Shown here: one piece after another, positions 30,886 through 42,346 of the stretch
Position numbering within the stretch: the stretch's first letter is position 1
Layout of the letters: every line of letters begins with the position of its first letter
Source: Chionoecetes opilio
Lineage: Eukaryota; Arthropoda; Malacostraca; Decapoda; Majidae
DNA length: 64,000 nucleotides
Assembly: GCA_016584305.1 (NCBI GenBank)
Contig: JACEEZ010019773.1
Coordinates: forward strand, 92,001 to 156,000
Reading direction: 5' to 3'
The notes under the pieces: generated by a model
Told to the model about the DNA's origin: nothing
The model's input: the letters and a program-made list of their open reading frames with translations, nothing else
The model's database searches: none
Made by a program: the position numbers and the translations under genes

Positions 30886-30893
30886 GGCAAAAT
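30855..30893 (+). repeat. Poly-G tract, 39 bases
   Basis: Uninterrupted G39 directly after T9, right behind the TTAGG-containing array. Confidence 0.95.
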
Positions 30894-31394
30894 AAAACTA
30901 TCTCCATTGCAACAAGCACCTATTGTAGGCCAAGAAAAAATAGTTGATGTCTCTTAAAACGACCGCGAAACTCGTCCATTATTACCAAAAGTTGTTTCGT
31001 AGTCTAAATGAAACCATAGTCGTTTCGTACACTCAGCTCAGAGTTGAACTTGACTACTAGAGTTACGAAACGACACCAGGTATGTACGAAAATACTCAAA
31101 ATCAGTGTACGAAACTAACTACTTTCAATTCAATATACCTAATTAAGAAAGGTTTTTTGATTAGGTCAAAGGTTTTTGATTAATTTAAACTTCCTGTAAT
31201 CCCCGAGAGTAGCTTCTATGGACCACTGTGGCTCGCGCCGTACCCGTGGCGGCGGCGGTACGGGGCTAGCGCCGTTATAGTGGACGAGAACTGCGCGTTC
31301 GCTCATTAGGTCAGACACACACACACTCGGTGGTTCGCTCATTAGGTCTGTACACTGCACTCTTAGCCTCTCGCTTTACCACATACACCACACC

Positions 31395-31800
31395 TGTCAC
31401 TACACACTTGTACGGCCTCGCAACAACACCTGTAAGACGGCCTCGCAGACACCCTGTCACTACACACCTGTACGGCCTCGCAAGACACCTGTCACTACAC
31501 ACCTGTACGGCCTCGCAACACACCTGTCACTACACACCTGTACGGCCTCGCAACACACCTGTCACTACACACCTGTACGGCCTCGCAAGACACCTGTCAC
31601 TACACACCTGTACGGCCTCGCAACACACCTGTCACTACACACCTGTACGGCCTCGCAACATACCTGTCACTATACACCTGTACGGCCTCGCAAGGCACCT
31701 GTCACTACACACCTGTACGGCCTCGCAACAACCTGTCACTAAACACCTGTACGGCCTCGCAAGACACCTGTCACTACACACCTGTACGGCCTCGCACACA
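31395..31800 (+). repeat. 35 bp minisatellite
   Basis: About ten units of CACCTGTCACTACACACCTG plus TACGGCCTCGCAACA, mostly 35 bp, so the phase rotates through all frames without stops. The 172-codon open stretch on + and those on - are therefore artefacts. Confidence 0.95.
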
Positions 31801-31879
31801 CTCACACACACCTGTTGCTCTGTGTACACCGTCACTACAATGACTTGAAAACGTTCGAACGAATGCAATAGGTTGGAAG

Positions 31880-31985
31880 TTTAGAGCTAGTTGAGTTAGT
31901 AGTAGTGTTAGTATAGTAGTTGTAGGTGGTAATAGTAGTAGTAGGTGGTAATATAGTAGTAGTAGTAGTAGTAGGTGGTAATATA
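31880..31985. repeat. TAG-rich array
   Basis: Units of GTAGTAGTA and GTAGGTGGTAATA, irregular. Lies between the minisatellite and hAT transposase remnants. Confidence 0.85.
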
Positions 31986-32319
31986 GGCTATCACATGCCA
32001 GCAGCCAACACCCAGCCACTGCCTGGCCGGCCCATGTATTTGTTTTGGTTATTTCAAGATGGCGGCTGGTGACTTCAGTATCTCGGCCACAGCTAGCCCA
32101 GATCTGCGATCCATGTTATATAGATCAGTGATAATAACACATGCAGTCTAAAACTATAAATATACAAGGACAAATTAAACTTACCTTCGGAATTACAAAC
32201 AAAAATCAGTGGCTTGGCTGCTGATGCAATTTGTCTGCTATCAGCTTAAATCGAGGCATCAGACAATTTTCAAGTGCAACCCGCATAGGAGGATCCAAAT
32301 TCAGAATGGCATTCCTTTT

Positions 32320-32729
32320 CTATGCCTTGATTAAAACTGCTTTGCTTACACAGAAACTATGTTGGCATCTGCACAAACATGGCTGTTGCCTTCTCAGCTT
32401 ACTCCTTGTAGTCCTGACTATCAAGCAGGACAACCCAGCAATGCAATGCATAGGATGGCCAAATGTTTTGAAAGCTGCTTTTTTATAATAATCCACTGGA
32501 AGCTCCAATAGGGCATCAGAATGATCAGTTCCATCATCTGAGAATTGATGAAGCTTCCACATGTTAGAGGTCTGAGGTGGTCTTGGAAATAGAAGTCAAG
32601 GTTTTCCTGCATCAAAGTGAGGTGTCTGGTAATCCAGGGGGACATTCGTACCTCCAGTGTCTGCTGTGCTGTCTGCATACAATGTTCCCAGCCACTACCA
32701 GCCACCCATAGAGGTATCAAAGACTTCAA
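32320..32729 (-). pseudogene. hAT transposase C-terminal remnant
   Basis: Two minus-strand frames join across a shift: ITRHLTLMQENLDFYFQD, then SFINSQMMELI, then DALLELPVDYYKKAAFKTFG. HLxxMQxNLxFYF followed by a short dimerisation-like region is typical of ZBED/SCAND3-type hAT transposases. Short and frameshifted, so non-functional. It agrees with the element's hAT ends. Confidence 0.65.
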
Positions 32730-32996
32730 AATCAGAACAACACCTCTTTTCCGTATTGCTTATAATTTTTTTCACCTTCAGTCTGAATCCATGTATTTTC
32801 CCTATACGTACTTGTAAAAATATCCCCACCTTTACTTAGTTTTATACCATAGATTTATTTTCCCTTATCTATACCGACACGTGGGCATGCTCTCGTCCAC
32901 CCACCTGTCCACCCCAAGACAGCCGTCCACCCCTCATTCAGTCTCGTCCACCTTTAGGTGGACCGTCCACCCAGGTTGAATAGCACTGGTCTAGAC

Positions 32997-33985
32997 CATT
33001 CTGGCTCAGAACCCGGAGATTGAGCGTGCAGTTCTGCCATACGTTGACGACTTTTTAGTGGACAAGGACCTTGTCAGTGTAGAGTGTGTCGCTGCGCATT
33101 TCGCTGCCTTCGGGTTGGAGTGCTAGAATCTGGACCGTGCGGTTGATGGGGCGCGGCTGCTTGGGCTGCGTGTGAAGTCAGCCCGCGGCCAGTTGCAGTG
33201 GACACGCGACAAACCAGTCAACTCACCACCGACAGGAGTGACGCACCGTGCTGTTTTTGCATGGTGCGGTCGGTTGGTCGCGCATCTGCCAGTGGGCGGC
33301 TGGCTCCGACCAGCAGCTGCGTGGCTGAAACGCTGGGCAAACGCACTACACGTGGCTGGGACAGCGGATTATTTGCGTAAGCAAATGGAGTGTGTGGCGA
33401 CGCGACTGGTCAAGGAGGATCCATGTCATAGCCTCTGGTGCGTGCACGGCAACCGGGCAGTTGTGTGGACCCAGTACTCTAGCTGCCAGGGTTGTTGTGG
33501 AGACGCCGCAAGGTTACACCATTGAGGATGAGTGCTGGCTGTGGCGGGACAACAGCTCACACATGAACATGGCGGAGTTGGATGCTGCGGTCCGTGGCGT
33601 CAATCTGGCCATCGCATGGGGCATACGGACCATTGAGCTGTGTACAGACTCTGCGACTGTCCATCGCTGGATTGACGATGCATCGAGTGGCCGCGCACGC
33701 CTTTGAATCAAGGCGCACGGAGAGATGTTGATCCGCCGCCGTGTCGACGTCATTCGACCGCTGGTGACTGAGCTGGGATTGGTTATGTCTGTGACACTCG
33801 TCTGGTCTACAGAAAACCGTGCTGACGCGCTCACACGCATCCTGAAGAAGTGGATGCAGAGTGACAAGCTAGCAGTAGGCACAGCAGCAGTTGGCGAACA
33901 GGACATCACCGTGACCAATATTGGTGACGTCCACATACGTGCTGGTAATCCTGGCATCCGGCGCACTGTTTTTTGCGCGGAGTGA
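32997..33985 (+). pseudogene. LTR retrotransposon pol: RT active site and RNase H
   Basis: 33031-33060 encodes VLPYVDDFLVD, the RT YxDD centre (33040-33051), right after the hAT. It continues FAAFGLE..., a connection region (33172 on: THRAVFAWCGRLVAHLPVGG) and RNase H (33490-33700: SHMNMAELDAAVRGVNLAIA, then IELCTDSATVHRWID with ELDA Glu and TDSATV Asp). Near 33800 the motif WSTENRADALTR closes RNase H. Frameshifts and stops (about 33126, 33480, 33706) break it. Confidence 0.85.
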
Positions 33986-34019
33986 AATCTCTAGGGCTGT
34001 AACGAGGGTCGAGGCTGTG

Positions 34020-35030
34020 TGATGTGTGTCGGACCATTGACCCGGCTCCGGTAAAGTGGCGGCACGGGTCTTTGAATGTGACGGAGACGTGGTGGCGTTT
34101 GGCTATAGACGTTACTCGCCACCTTGATTGCGCCTATCTGTCTATCGTCGCCTGTGGGCCGTCCCGGTTCTGCATATGGAGGCAGTTACGCTGTCCAGAT
34201 GGAAACAGTCGTTGAACAGCTGGAGCAGGTGTTCTATGAGCGAGGAGCGCCCGTCGAACTGCTCATCGATAACTATTCCATTTTCCGTGGCCGGCGATTC
34301 GCAGCATTCTCAGCATGTTGGGGCGTTTCACTACGCTTCAGGGCGGTGTATGCACCGTCCGGCAATGGCATTGTCAAGAGGAATCACCGCACAGTGAAGG
34401 TGATTGCCGCCAAGAAACAGTACTCTATTGCTGAAGCAGTCATCATCATCATCATCAGCAGCAGCAGCAGCAGCCTCTGAGTCCACTGCAGGACAAAGGC
34501 CTCCCCCCAACCTTCTCCCCTACTGCCGAAGCAATACATTTATATAATATCACACCCCGCGATGGAACAACTGTAACTGGGGCTCCTGTTAGCGGCGTAT
34601 ACCGTTACGAGCTGCGAGACTGTTTGCGGCCTACGGAAGAACAGCATGCCGTGGACACCGCGGCTGCCGATGACGGAGGCGAGAAATATATGACGGGAGA
34701 TGCTGTGTGGATCAAGACGCGCGGTGAGCGCTGCACCTCAGTGTCACAGCCCGCCGGCGTCTCCAGGGTGATCTCACCGAAGGTAGTGGAGATTTACGGG
34801 GTCCCGCATCACGTGAGGGACCTGAGGCACCACAATCGTACCTGGTCAGATGACGCCAGTCAGCTAGACTTGCACGAAGCTGGCGACGATCCCCCACTGT
34901 ATCTCAGCATACAAGAACAGCAACCGCAGCAGGCGCTGTCGGTTGAACCCGACCCTGTGGCGACAGAACAAGAAACTGTACAGCGGCGAAGTACGCGCGT
35001 TCGGCGCCAACCGCAATGATACTGCTGTGA
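34020..35030 (+). pseudogene. LTR retrotransposon integrase and C-terminal tail
   Basis: Integrase blocks: WWRLAIDVTRHLDCAYLSIV (first Asp), VELLIDNYSIFRGRRFAAFS (second Asp, 34268-34270) and APSGNGIVKRNHRTVKVIAA. The residue where integrases carry the catalytic Glu reads Lys (34376-34378), so this copy is inactive even apart from its frameshifts. Downstream (34560-35019) is a GPY/F-like region (SRVISPKVVEIYGVPHHVRD) and a Gln/Arg-rich tail ending just before the polypurine tract. Confidence 0.85.
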
Positions 35031-35040
35031 TCTTGCAGAT

Positions 35041-35050
35041 CAGGGTGGGG
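35041..35050 (+). promoter_or_regulatory. Polypurine tract
   Basis: CAGGGTGGGG lies immediately before the TGTAATG start of the 3' LTR, the usual position and composition of the plus-strand primer. Confidence 0.75.
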
Positions 35051-35305
35051 TGTAATGTGCCTGTCTGTATATGTTGTGTGTGTGAATAGTTATCGAGGAT
35101 GTTAACTAGTGTGTGAGTGGAGTACCTGTACCCTTGTTATAACATGGTAGTTGTGAATCAATGGCTGAGGTGAGGTAGGGCGGCTAGCCAGGCGGAGAGG
35201 CAGTATTCTCCCTCCTCGCGAGCCGCCCTGACGTCCACAGCCAATATTACCATCTCGTGTACAGCACAATAAAGCAGCACAAGTTATTTTTTATTGTACA
35301 CTTCA
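35051..35305 (+). repeat. 3' LTR
   Basis: 255 bp, starts TGTAATGTGCC and ends GTACACTTCA (TG...CA), followed by the ATGTT target duplicate. An AATAAA signal lies at about 35268-35273. The first ~100 bp match the 5' LTR remnant. Confidence 0.88.
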
Positions 35306-35310
35306 ATGTT

Positions 35311-36902
<1,592 letters not shown>

Positions 36903-36950
36903 ATGTAACTTCAAAGATGACTTCGGATGTAACGGACTCCATCTGCGTGA

Positions 36951-36985
<35 letters not shown>

Positions 36986-37692
36986 GTATTAAACCGCTTA
37001 TCACCGCTCGAATTGTCGACTCAACATAATTGTATTATTTTCTCATTTTACTTTGGAATGCTTGGTTTTTAAGGAGTTTTGATGTATCCCATATTAAGAT
37101 ATAATATTATAAGGAAGGAGCCTGTGTTGCTAGTGATTTAGTGGTAGAAGGTATGTATTGTTTAAAATAGTGACTATTAGTGTTATGGCGTGGCCGCTGC
37201 TACGTCCCCCTGTCACCTCAACACCCTAAATCAACCTTATCTAAGGTGACACGCAGTGCTACACTGACCTAAATAGTGACATGTGTATAGAACTGCACTT
37301 CACAACCATATAATATATATATAATAATGAGCATTAGTCATGATAATAAGCAATACCTTTGGAAGCCACGGCTGAATCTGGCTCGTAGTAATTTGTTTAC
37401 CTTTCACTAGAACTTGAGCTTGAACTAGCTACACGGTCTGGTTGTGTTTGTGATTATTTCTCATTTATTTCACGAGTAAGAGCGGACCAAATTCAGCTGT
37501 AGTGCCAGTCACTGTTTACCTCCCAACATAGCTACACAGTGGTTGTGTTTGTAATTATTTCTCATTTATTTCACAATTTTTCCGTTTTTTTCATATTTTT
37601 CCACCCTTGGGAAAATACCCTCGCTATAACGACAATCGGCTTTAACGGACCACTCCTCCCACCCTTTAGTCCGTTATATCGAGGTTTGACTA
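36903..37692. mobile_element. Tigger-type MITE (family 1), left end missing
   Basis: Matches 8270-9441 throughout, including a poly-T tract (36955-36983), and ends GTTATATCGAGGTTTGACT. The left TIR is gone and the flank has GATGTAACTTCAAAGATGAC, a decayed subterminal word. Confidence 0.8.
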
Positions 37693-37801
37693 CTATTTAG
37701 AGTGGACGAATTAAATGGTAAACAAGGCGACGAAAAGGTAGTGAAAATGCATGCAGAAATTAATGCAGTACATAACAAGTGGAAAATGACACAAGAGTTA
37801 A

Positions 37802-38280
37802 ATGCAAGATGAAAGAAAGACATGGAAGATAGAAAAAGAAAAAGACCAAGAAAGTTTACGTCAGATAATAGAAGATCAAGAAAATGAAAAGAAAAATCTG
37901 ACCAAAGAAGTAGTAAAAGTAATCAAACAAAAGGAAAATTTAGTTAGAGATACGGTGGACAAAAAGAAATGCATCATTTTTGGTCTCAAAGAAAAAGTGC
38001 TGCCCAAGAAAAACATAAGAGAAGAGGAAGAAAAGAAAGTGTCAAAAGAAATATTTAAAGTAGTAGAAGAAATTACGGAGATAGAAGAAGAAATAGAAGA
38101 GATACATAGGTTAGGCAAATATGAAGAGGGAGGGTCCCGCCCCAACAAGTTTAGGTTACAAATACAGCACAAGATATATTGTCTAAGGCATGGAAACTGG
38201 CAGAGACAAGAATATAAGAAAATATGGATAAGAAAAGATATGAATGAGGAAGAAAGAGCTAGATTGAATGTACTGTTTAA
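37802..38280 (+). pseudogene. LINE ORF1 (coiled coil plus RRM-like)
   Basis: Lys/Glu-rich coiled coil (residues ~1-60) followed by KKKCIIFGLKEKVLPKKN and EIEEIHRLGKYEEGGSRPNK, a pattern seen in ORF1 proteins of invertebrate CR1/L2-like LINEs (L1-ORF1p-like fold). A piggyBac-like element interrupts it at the TTAA 38277-38280. Continuation after the insert (EAKEKN, then MEEEKQKFYWKVLDQKLKKW) is visible at 41550-41640 with a stop between. Confidence 0.75.
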
Positions 38281-38429
38281 CCCATAAAGCGCGGCTATGC
38301 CCATTTGGTCTCTCACTAAGAAAACGCGAGTATGCCCAATTAGGCGGCCGCCAAATTCAAAAAGGTGGGCTAATTTTTCGGCCAGTGAAATCTGGCAACT
38401 CTACTTTAACTGAGAATGACCCGGGGGTC

Positions 38430-41210
38430 ACACATAGGCTCAGTGACCAGCATGGAAGGTGTAGGTCACTTCTTTTCTTTTCTCAGAAGAATTTTAGACA
38501 ATTCTTCTGAATTTTCTACCATCTGGCTTCGACTTCAATGTCACTCTCTTACTAAATTTATCTGTGCTGTATATCTCTCACCTAACTCCTCTGACTATGT
38601 AAAATTCTTCGACTATTTAACATCAAAAGTGGAGCACATCTCATCTCATTTTCCTTTTGCTGAAATTTCCATTCTTGGGGACTTCAATGTTCACCACCAG
38701 CTTTGGCTATCATCTTCTTTCACTGACCAACCTGGTGAACAAGCCTACAACTTTTCTATCCTCCAAGACCTAGAGCAGCTGGTGCAGTACCCTACCCGTA
38801 TTCCTGACCGCCTTGGAGACACGCCCAACATTCTTGATCTTTTCCTAACTACTAACCCTACTGCTTACTCTGTTAAACTATTCTCTCCGTTGGGTTCCTC
38901 CGATCACAATCTTATTTCTGTAACCTGTCCTATCGCTCCGGTACCGTCTCGGGACCCACCTAAGCGGAGGTGCTTCTGGCACTTCAACTCGGCTAAGTGG
39001 GAAGACCTAAGGCAGTACTACTCTGATTTTCCATGGAATGATTACTGCTTCCATGTCAAAGACCCATCTCTTTGTGCAGAGCGCATAACGGAGGTCAAAG
39101 TCTCTGGCATGGAGGTGTACATTCCACATACTTTCTCTAATCCTAAAGCCCGTCAACCTTGGTTTAACTCTGCTTGTTCTCATGCTGTCTGAGATAGAGA
39201 GGTGGCTCACAAACGGTACCGTAAGCATCCATCTCCTGAAACTCATGCCCTATATATTTCTGCCCATAATCATGCCAAATCTTTACTTCAGCTTACCAAA
39301 AACTCTTTCATTCATAGAAAATGTCAAAATCTTTCTGAATCAAATTCCTCTCGTGACTTCTGGCATCTAGCTAATAACATCTCTAACAATTTTTCTTCTT
39401 CATCTTTCCCTCCTATGCTTCACCCAGATGGCTCCACAGCTGTCTCATCTACTTCTAAAGCTGAACTCTTCGCTCAAACATTTGCTAAAAATTCCACTCT
39501 GGCTGATGAAGGGCTTCTTCCTCCTTCTCCTCCACCCTCTGACTTTATTATGCCTGTCATTAAGATCCTTCGTAATGATGTTTTCTTTGCCCTTTCTGGC
39601 CTAGATCCTCGGAAGGCTTACGGTCCTGACGGAGTCCCTCCTATTGTTCTCAAAAACTGTGCTTCTGTGCTTGCACCTTGCCTGGTCAAACTTTTCCGTC
39701 TATGTCTATCTACTTCCACCTTTCCTTCTTGCTGGAAGTTTGCTCACATCCAACCTGTTCCTAAGAAAGGTGACCGTTCTAATCCTTCAAACTACCGCCC
39801 TATAGCTTTGACTTCCTGCCTTTCTAAAGTTTTTTAATCTATACTTAATAAGAAGATTCTTAAGCATCTATCTGCTCACAATCTTCTATCTGATCGTCAG
39901 TACGGTTTCCGTAAAGGGCGATCTACTGGCGATCTTCTAGTTTTCCTAACTGAATCTTGGTCATCCTCCTTTAGGGGTTACGGTGAAACTTTTGCTGTTG
40001 CCCTTGACATATCAAAAGCTTTTGATAGAGTCTGGCACAAATCTTTAACTTCCAAACTACCCTCATTCGGTTTCTATCCTTCTCTCTGTACCTTCATTTT
40101 AAGTTTCCTTTCAAACCGTTCTATTGCAGCTACTGTAGACGGACATTGTTCTTCTCCTAAATCTATCAATAGTGGTGTTCCCCAGGGTTCTGTCCTATCA
40201 CCCACTCTCTTTCTATTATTCATTAATGATCTTCTAAGTCTAACTCAAAGCCCTATCCACTCCTACTCTGATGATTCTACCCTGCATTTTTCAACGTCGT
40301 TTATTAGACGTCCAACTCAACAGGAACTAAGTGATTCACGGAGAGATGCCACCGAGCGCCTAACTTCTGATCTTTCTATTATTTCTGATTGGGGCAAAGC
40401 AAACCTTGTTTTGTTCAATGTCTCAAAAACCCAATTTCTTCACCTATCTACTCGACAAAACCTACCAGATAACTATCCCCTCTTCTTCAATGACACTCAA
40501 CTGTCTCCTTCTACAATGAACATTCTAGGACTATCCTTTACTAAAAATCTGAACTGGAAATCTCACATCTCATCTCTTGCTAAAACAGCTTTAAGAAGTT
40601 AGGTGTGCTGTGGCGTCTGCGTCCTTTTTTTTCTCCCTCCCAATTGCTTGCTCTCTACAGGGGCCTTATCCGCCCATGTATGGAGTATGTCTCACATGTT
40701 TGGGGAGGATCCACTCATACAGCTCTCCTAAACAGGGTTGAGTCAAAAGCTTTTCGTCTCATCAACTCCTCTCCTCTGACTGACTGTCTTCACTCTTTAA
40801 ATCACTGCCGCAATGTTGCTTCTCTTGCTCTCTTCTACCGTTATTTTCATGCTCACTGCTCTTCTGAACTTGCTAACTGCATGCCTCCCCCACTCCCGCG
40901 GCCTCGCTGCACAAGACTTTCTACTCATTCCCATCCCTATTCTGTCCATCTTCCTAATGCAAGAGTTAATCAGTATCTTTACTCTTTCATCCCTTTCACT
41001 GGTAAACTCTGGAACTCTTCCTGTTTCTATTTTTCCACCTTCCTATGACTTAAATCTTTTCAAAAGAAGAATAACAAGACACCTCCCGAACTAAATTGGC
41101 CTACCCCTTTGTTTTTATTTTATTCTCTTACTGTCTTCTTTATAGGGACTGGCAACTAAGCGGGCTTTGTGTTACCCATTTTTGTTGTGCCCTTGGTCAG
41201 ATCCCTGTGA

Positions 41211-41252
<42 letters not shown>
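38430..41252 (+). mobile_element. Jockey-like LINE, 5'-truncated, poly-A tail
   Basis: Coding sequence runs to 41093, then a short 3' UTR and a 39-base poly-A (41214-41252). The 5' end is truncated inside the endonuclease. Few disabling changes, so relatively young. The exact 5' junction (about 38420-38470) and target duplication were not resolved. Confidence 0.9.
38470..41093 (+). pseudogene. Jockey-like LINE ORF2: endonuclease and RT
   Basis: Endonuclease: [19 protein letters not shown] (GDFN) and [13 protein letters not shown] (SDH). RT: GLDPRKAYGPDGVPPIVLKN, FAHIQPVPKKGDRSNPSNYR, FAVALDISKAFDRVWHKSL, SGVPQGSVLSPTLFLLFIND and the centre YSDDST at about 40264. The C-terminal part has LIRPCMEYVSHVWGG and CSSELANCMPPPLPRPRCTR. 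There are two in-frame stops (about 39190 and 39836) and one frameshift near 40600. Highly similar LINEs are, to my knowledge, common in crabs and shrimps. Confidence 0.92.
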
Positions 41253-41255
<3 letters not shown>

Positions 41256-41603
41256 GGTGCTGACAGGTCTCTCCCTATCGCGGGCAGAGAGATTAGAGAG
41301 GAAGACCCTTGCGGCCTGTTTTCTGTGAACGAGTTGTACCATGGATTCCATAAACCTCAAAGCTCTTCATCTTACAAGTACAATCATAGAATAACCACAA
41401 GACTTGAAAAAAAAAAATTTTAGCGGTTGCACAAATATTTAGCGAATACATTGATACACATTCAAGTTTGTTTAGCGACTATAAGAATTCTGCCAAAAGT
41501 CCCGCGTACACAGATATTGTCACACAGGTATCCGCAGTTTACGGGTTAAAGAAGCCAAAGAAAAAAACTAATTGAGAATGGAAGAGGAAAAACAGAAATT
41601 CTA

Positions 41604-42346
41604 TTGGAAAGTTTTAGACCAAAAACTGAAGAAGTGGTATCTAAAAGAGAAAGAGTAAGAGAAGACAGTTCAAAGGAAAATGAAAAAGGATGGCGGGTAT
41701 CGTACACAAATATAAATGGACTAATGTCAACATTAACAGAAGTAAACGATTACCTGAGAGCCAAGAAACCAGACAAATTGTGTTTAGTAGAAACGAAGCA
41801 GAGTGATTCTGAGGATGTGCCAGTTGGGGAGGGTCAATATTATGTATGGAGGCGAAACAGAAATCAGAAAAAGGGAGGTGGTGTAATGGTGTTAACAAGG
41901 AAAGACGTGGTAGTAGGGAATGTGGAAAAAGGAAAAGGAATGGCAGAGGTGTTGAAGGTAGAGTTGGTGATGAAAAAAGGAAGAATAAGAGACTTTGTAC
42001 TCGTATACGTTCCACCTAAGACAAATTCCTGGGGGAGAGATGAATATGGAGACATGATAAGAGACACAAGCAAATGTTTAAAGAATACGATGGAAAATTG
42101 TGAGAACATAATTATGATGGGAGATTTTAACTGCAAAGAAGTTTTCTGGGAAGAATGGTATACTGAAGGAGGAGAAGACTCGTGGGGTGGTACATTGTTG
42201 GATTTGGTAATGAATAACATCATGACTCAGTGGATTAAAGAGAACACAAGATTCAGAGGTAGCGAAGAACTATCAAGACTAGACCTACTATTGACGAAAG
42301 AACTGGAAGTAATTAGTAAAGTAAATTATCAGTGCCCACTTGGAAA
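41604..42346 (+). pseudogene. CR1-like LINE ORF2, endonuclease domain
   Basis: VSYTNINGLMSTLTEVNDYL, KLCLVETKQSD (catalytic-type Glu), GGGVMVLTRKDVVVG, FVLVYVPPKTNSWGRDEYGD, IIMMGDFNCKEVFWEE (GDFN) and SRLDLLLTKEL are the classic APE-type blocks in order. The SDH-equivalent block (GKRDHVLIEFE) is found only after the RTE-like insertion, at 44866-44900. Confidence 0.9.

Larger units (their letters stand above)
29550..32988 (-). mobile_element. hAT element inserted in the RT gene
   Basis: Ends CAGTGCTCTTCAACC and GGTTGAATAGCACTG (14 of 15 match), with an 8 bp duplication GTCTAGAC on both sides (29542-29549, 32989-32996). It carries a degraded transposase fragment (32320-32729) and many arrays: CA-rich, TTAGG-containing, poly-G, a 35 bp minisatellite and a TAG-rich array. 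Confidence 0.92.
17883..35305 (+). mobile_element. LTR retrotransposon (RT-RH-IN order), heavily nested
   Basis: The 3' LTR (35051-35305) begins TGTAATGTGCC and ends ACTTCA. The 5' LTR starts with TGTA at 17883-17886 and resumes TAATGTACC at 25701 after a 7.8 kb insertion. A 5 bp duplication ATGTT flanks the whole (17878-17882, 35306-35310). The internal order reverse transcriptase, RNase H, integrase suggests Ty3/Gypsy-like, though clade placement is unproven. Net element sequence is only about 4-5 kb; the rest is nested elements. The 5' LTR beyond 25780, the primer-binding site and gag are missing, probably deleted. Confidence 0.8.
38281..41545. mobile_element. piggyBac-like element holding a Jockey-like LINE
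   Basis: TTAA on both sides (38277-38280, 41546-41549) and ends CCCATAAAGCGCGGCTATGC and ATCCGCAGTTTACGGG, inverted with several mismatches. CCC termini plus TTAA are piggyBac hallmarks. Without the LINE it is only about 450 bp and encodes nothing recognised. Confidence 0.82.

Noticed and set aside
31395..31800. CRISPR-like array of ~35 bp repeats
   Set aside because: Units are contiguous with no unique spacers, and the genome is eukaryotic.
31330..31848. 172-codon Thr/His/Leu-rich protein
   Set aside because: Product of a 35 bp minisatellite without stops in any phase.
33514..33966. 150-codon minus-strand frame
   Set aside because: Antisense to RNase H coding sequence of the LTR element; shadow frame.
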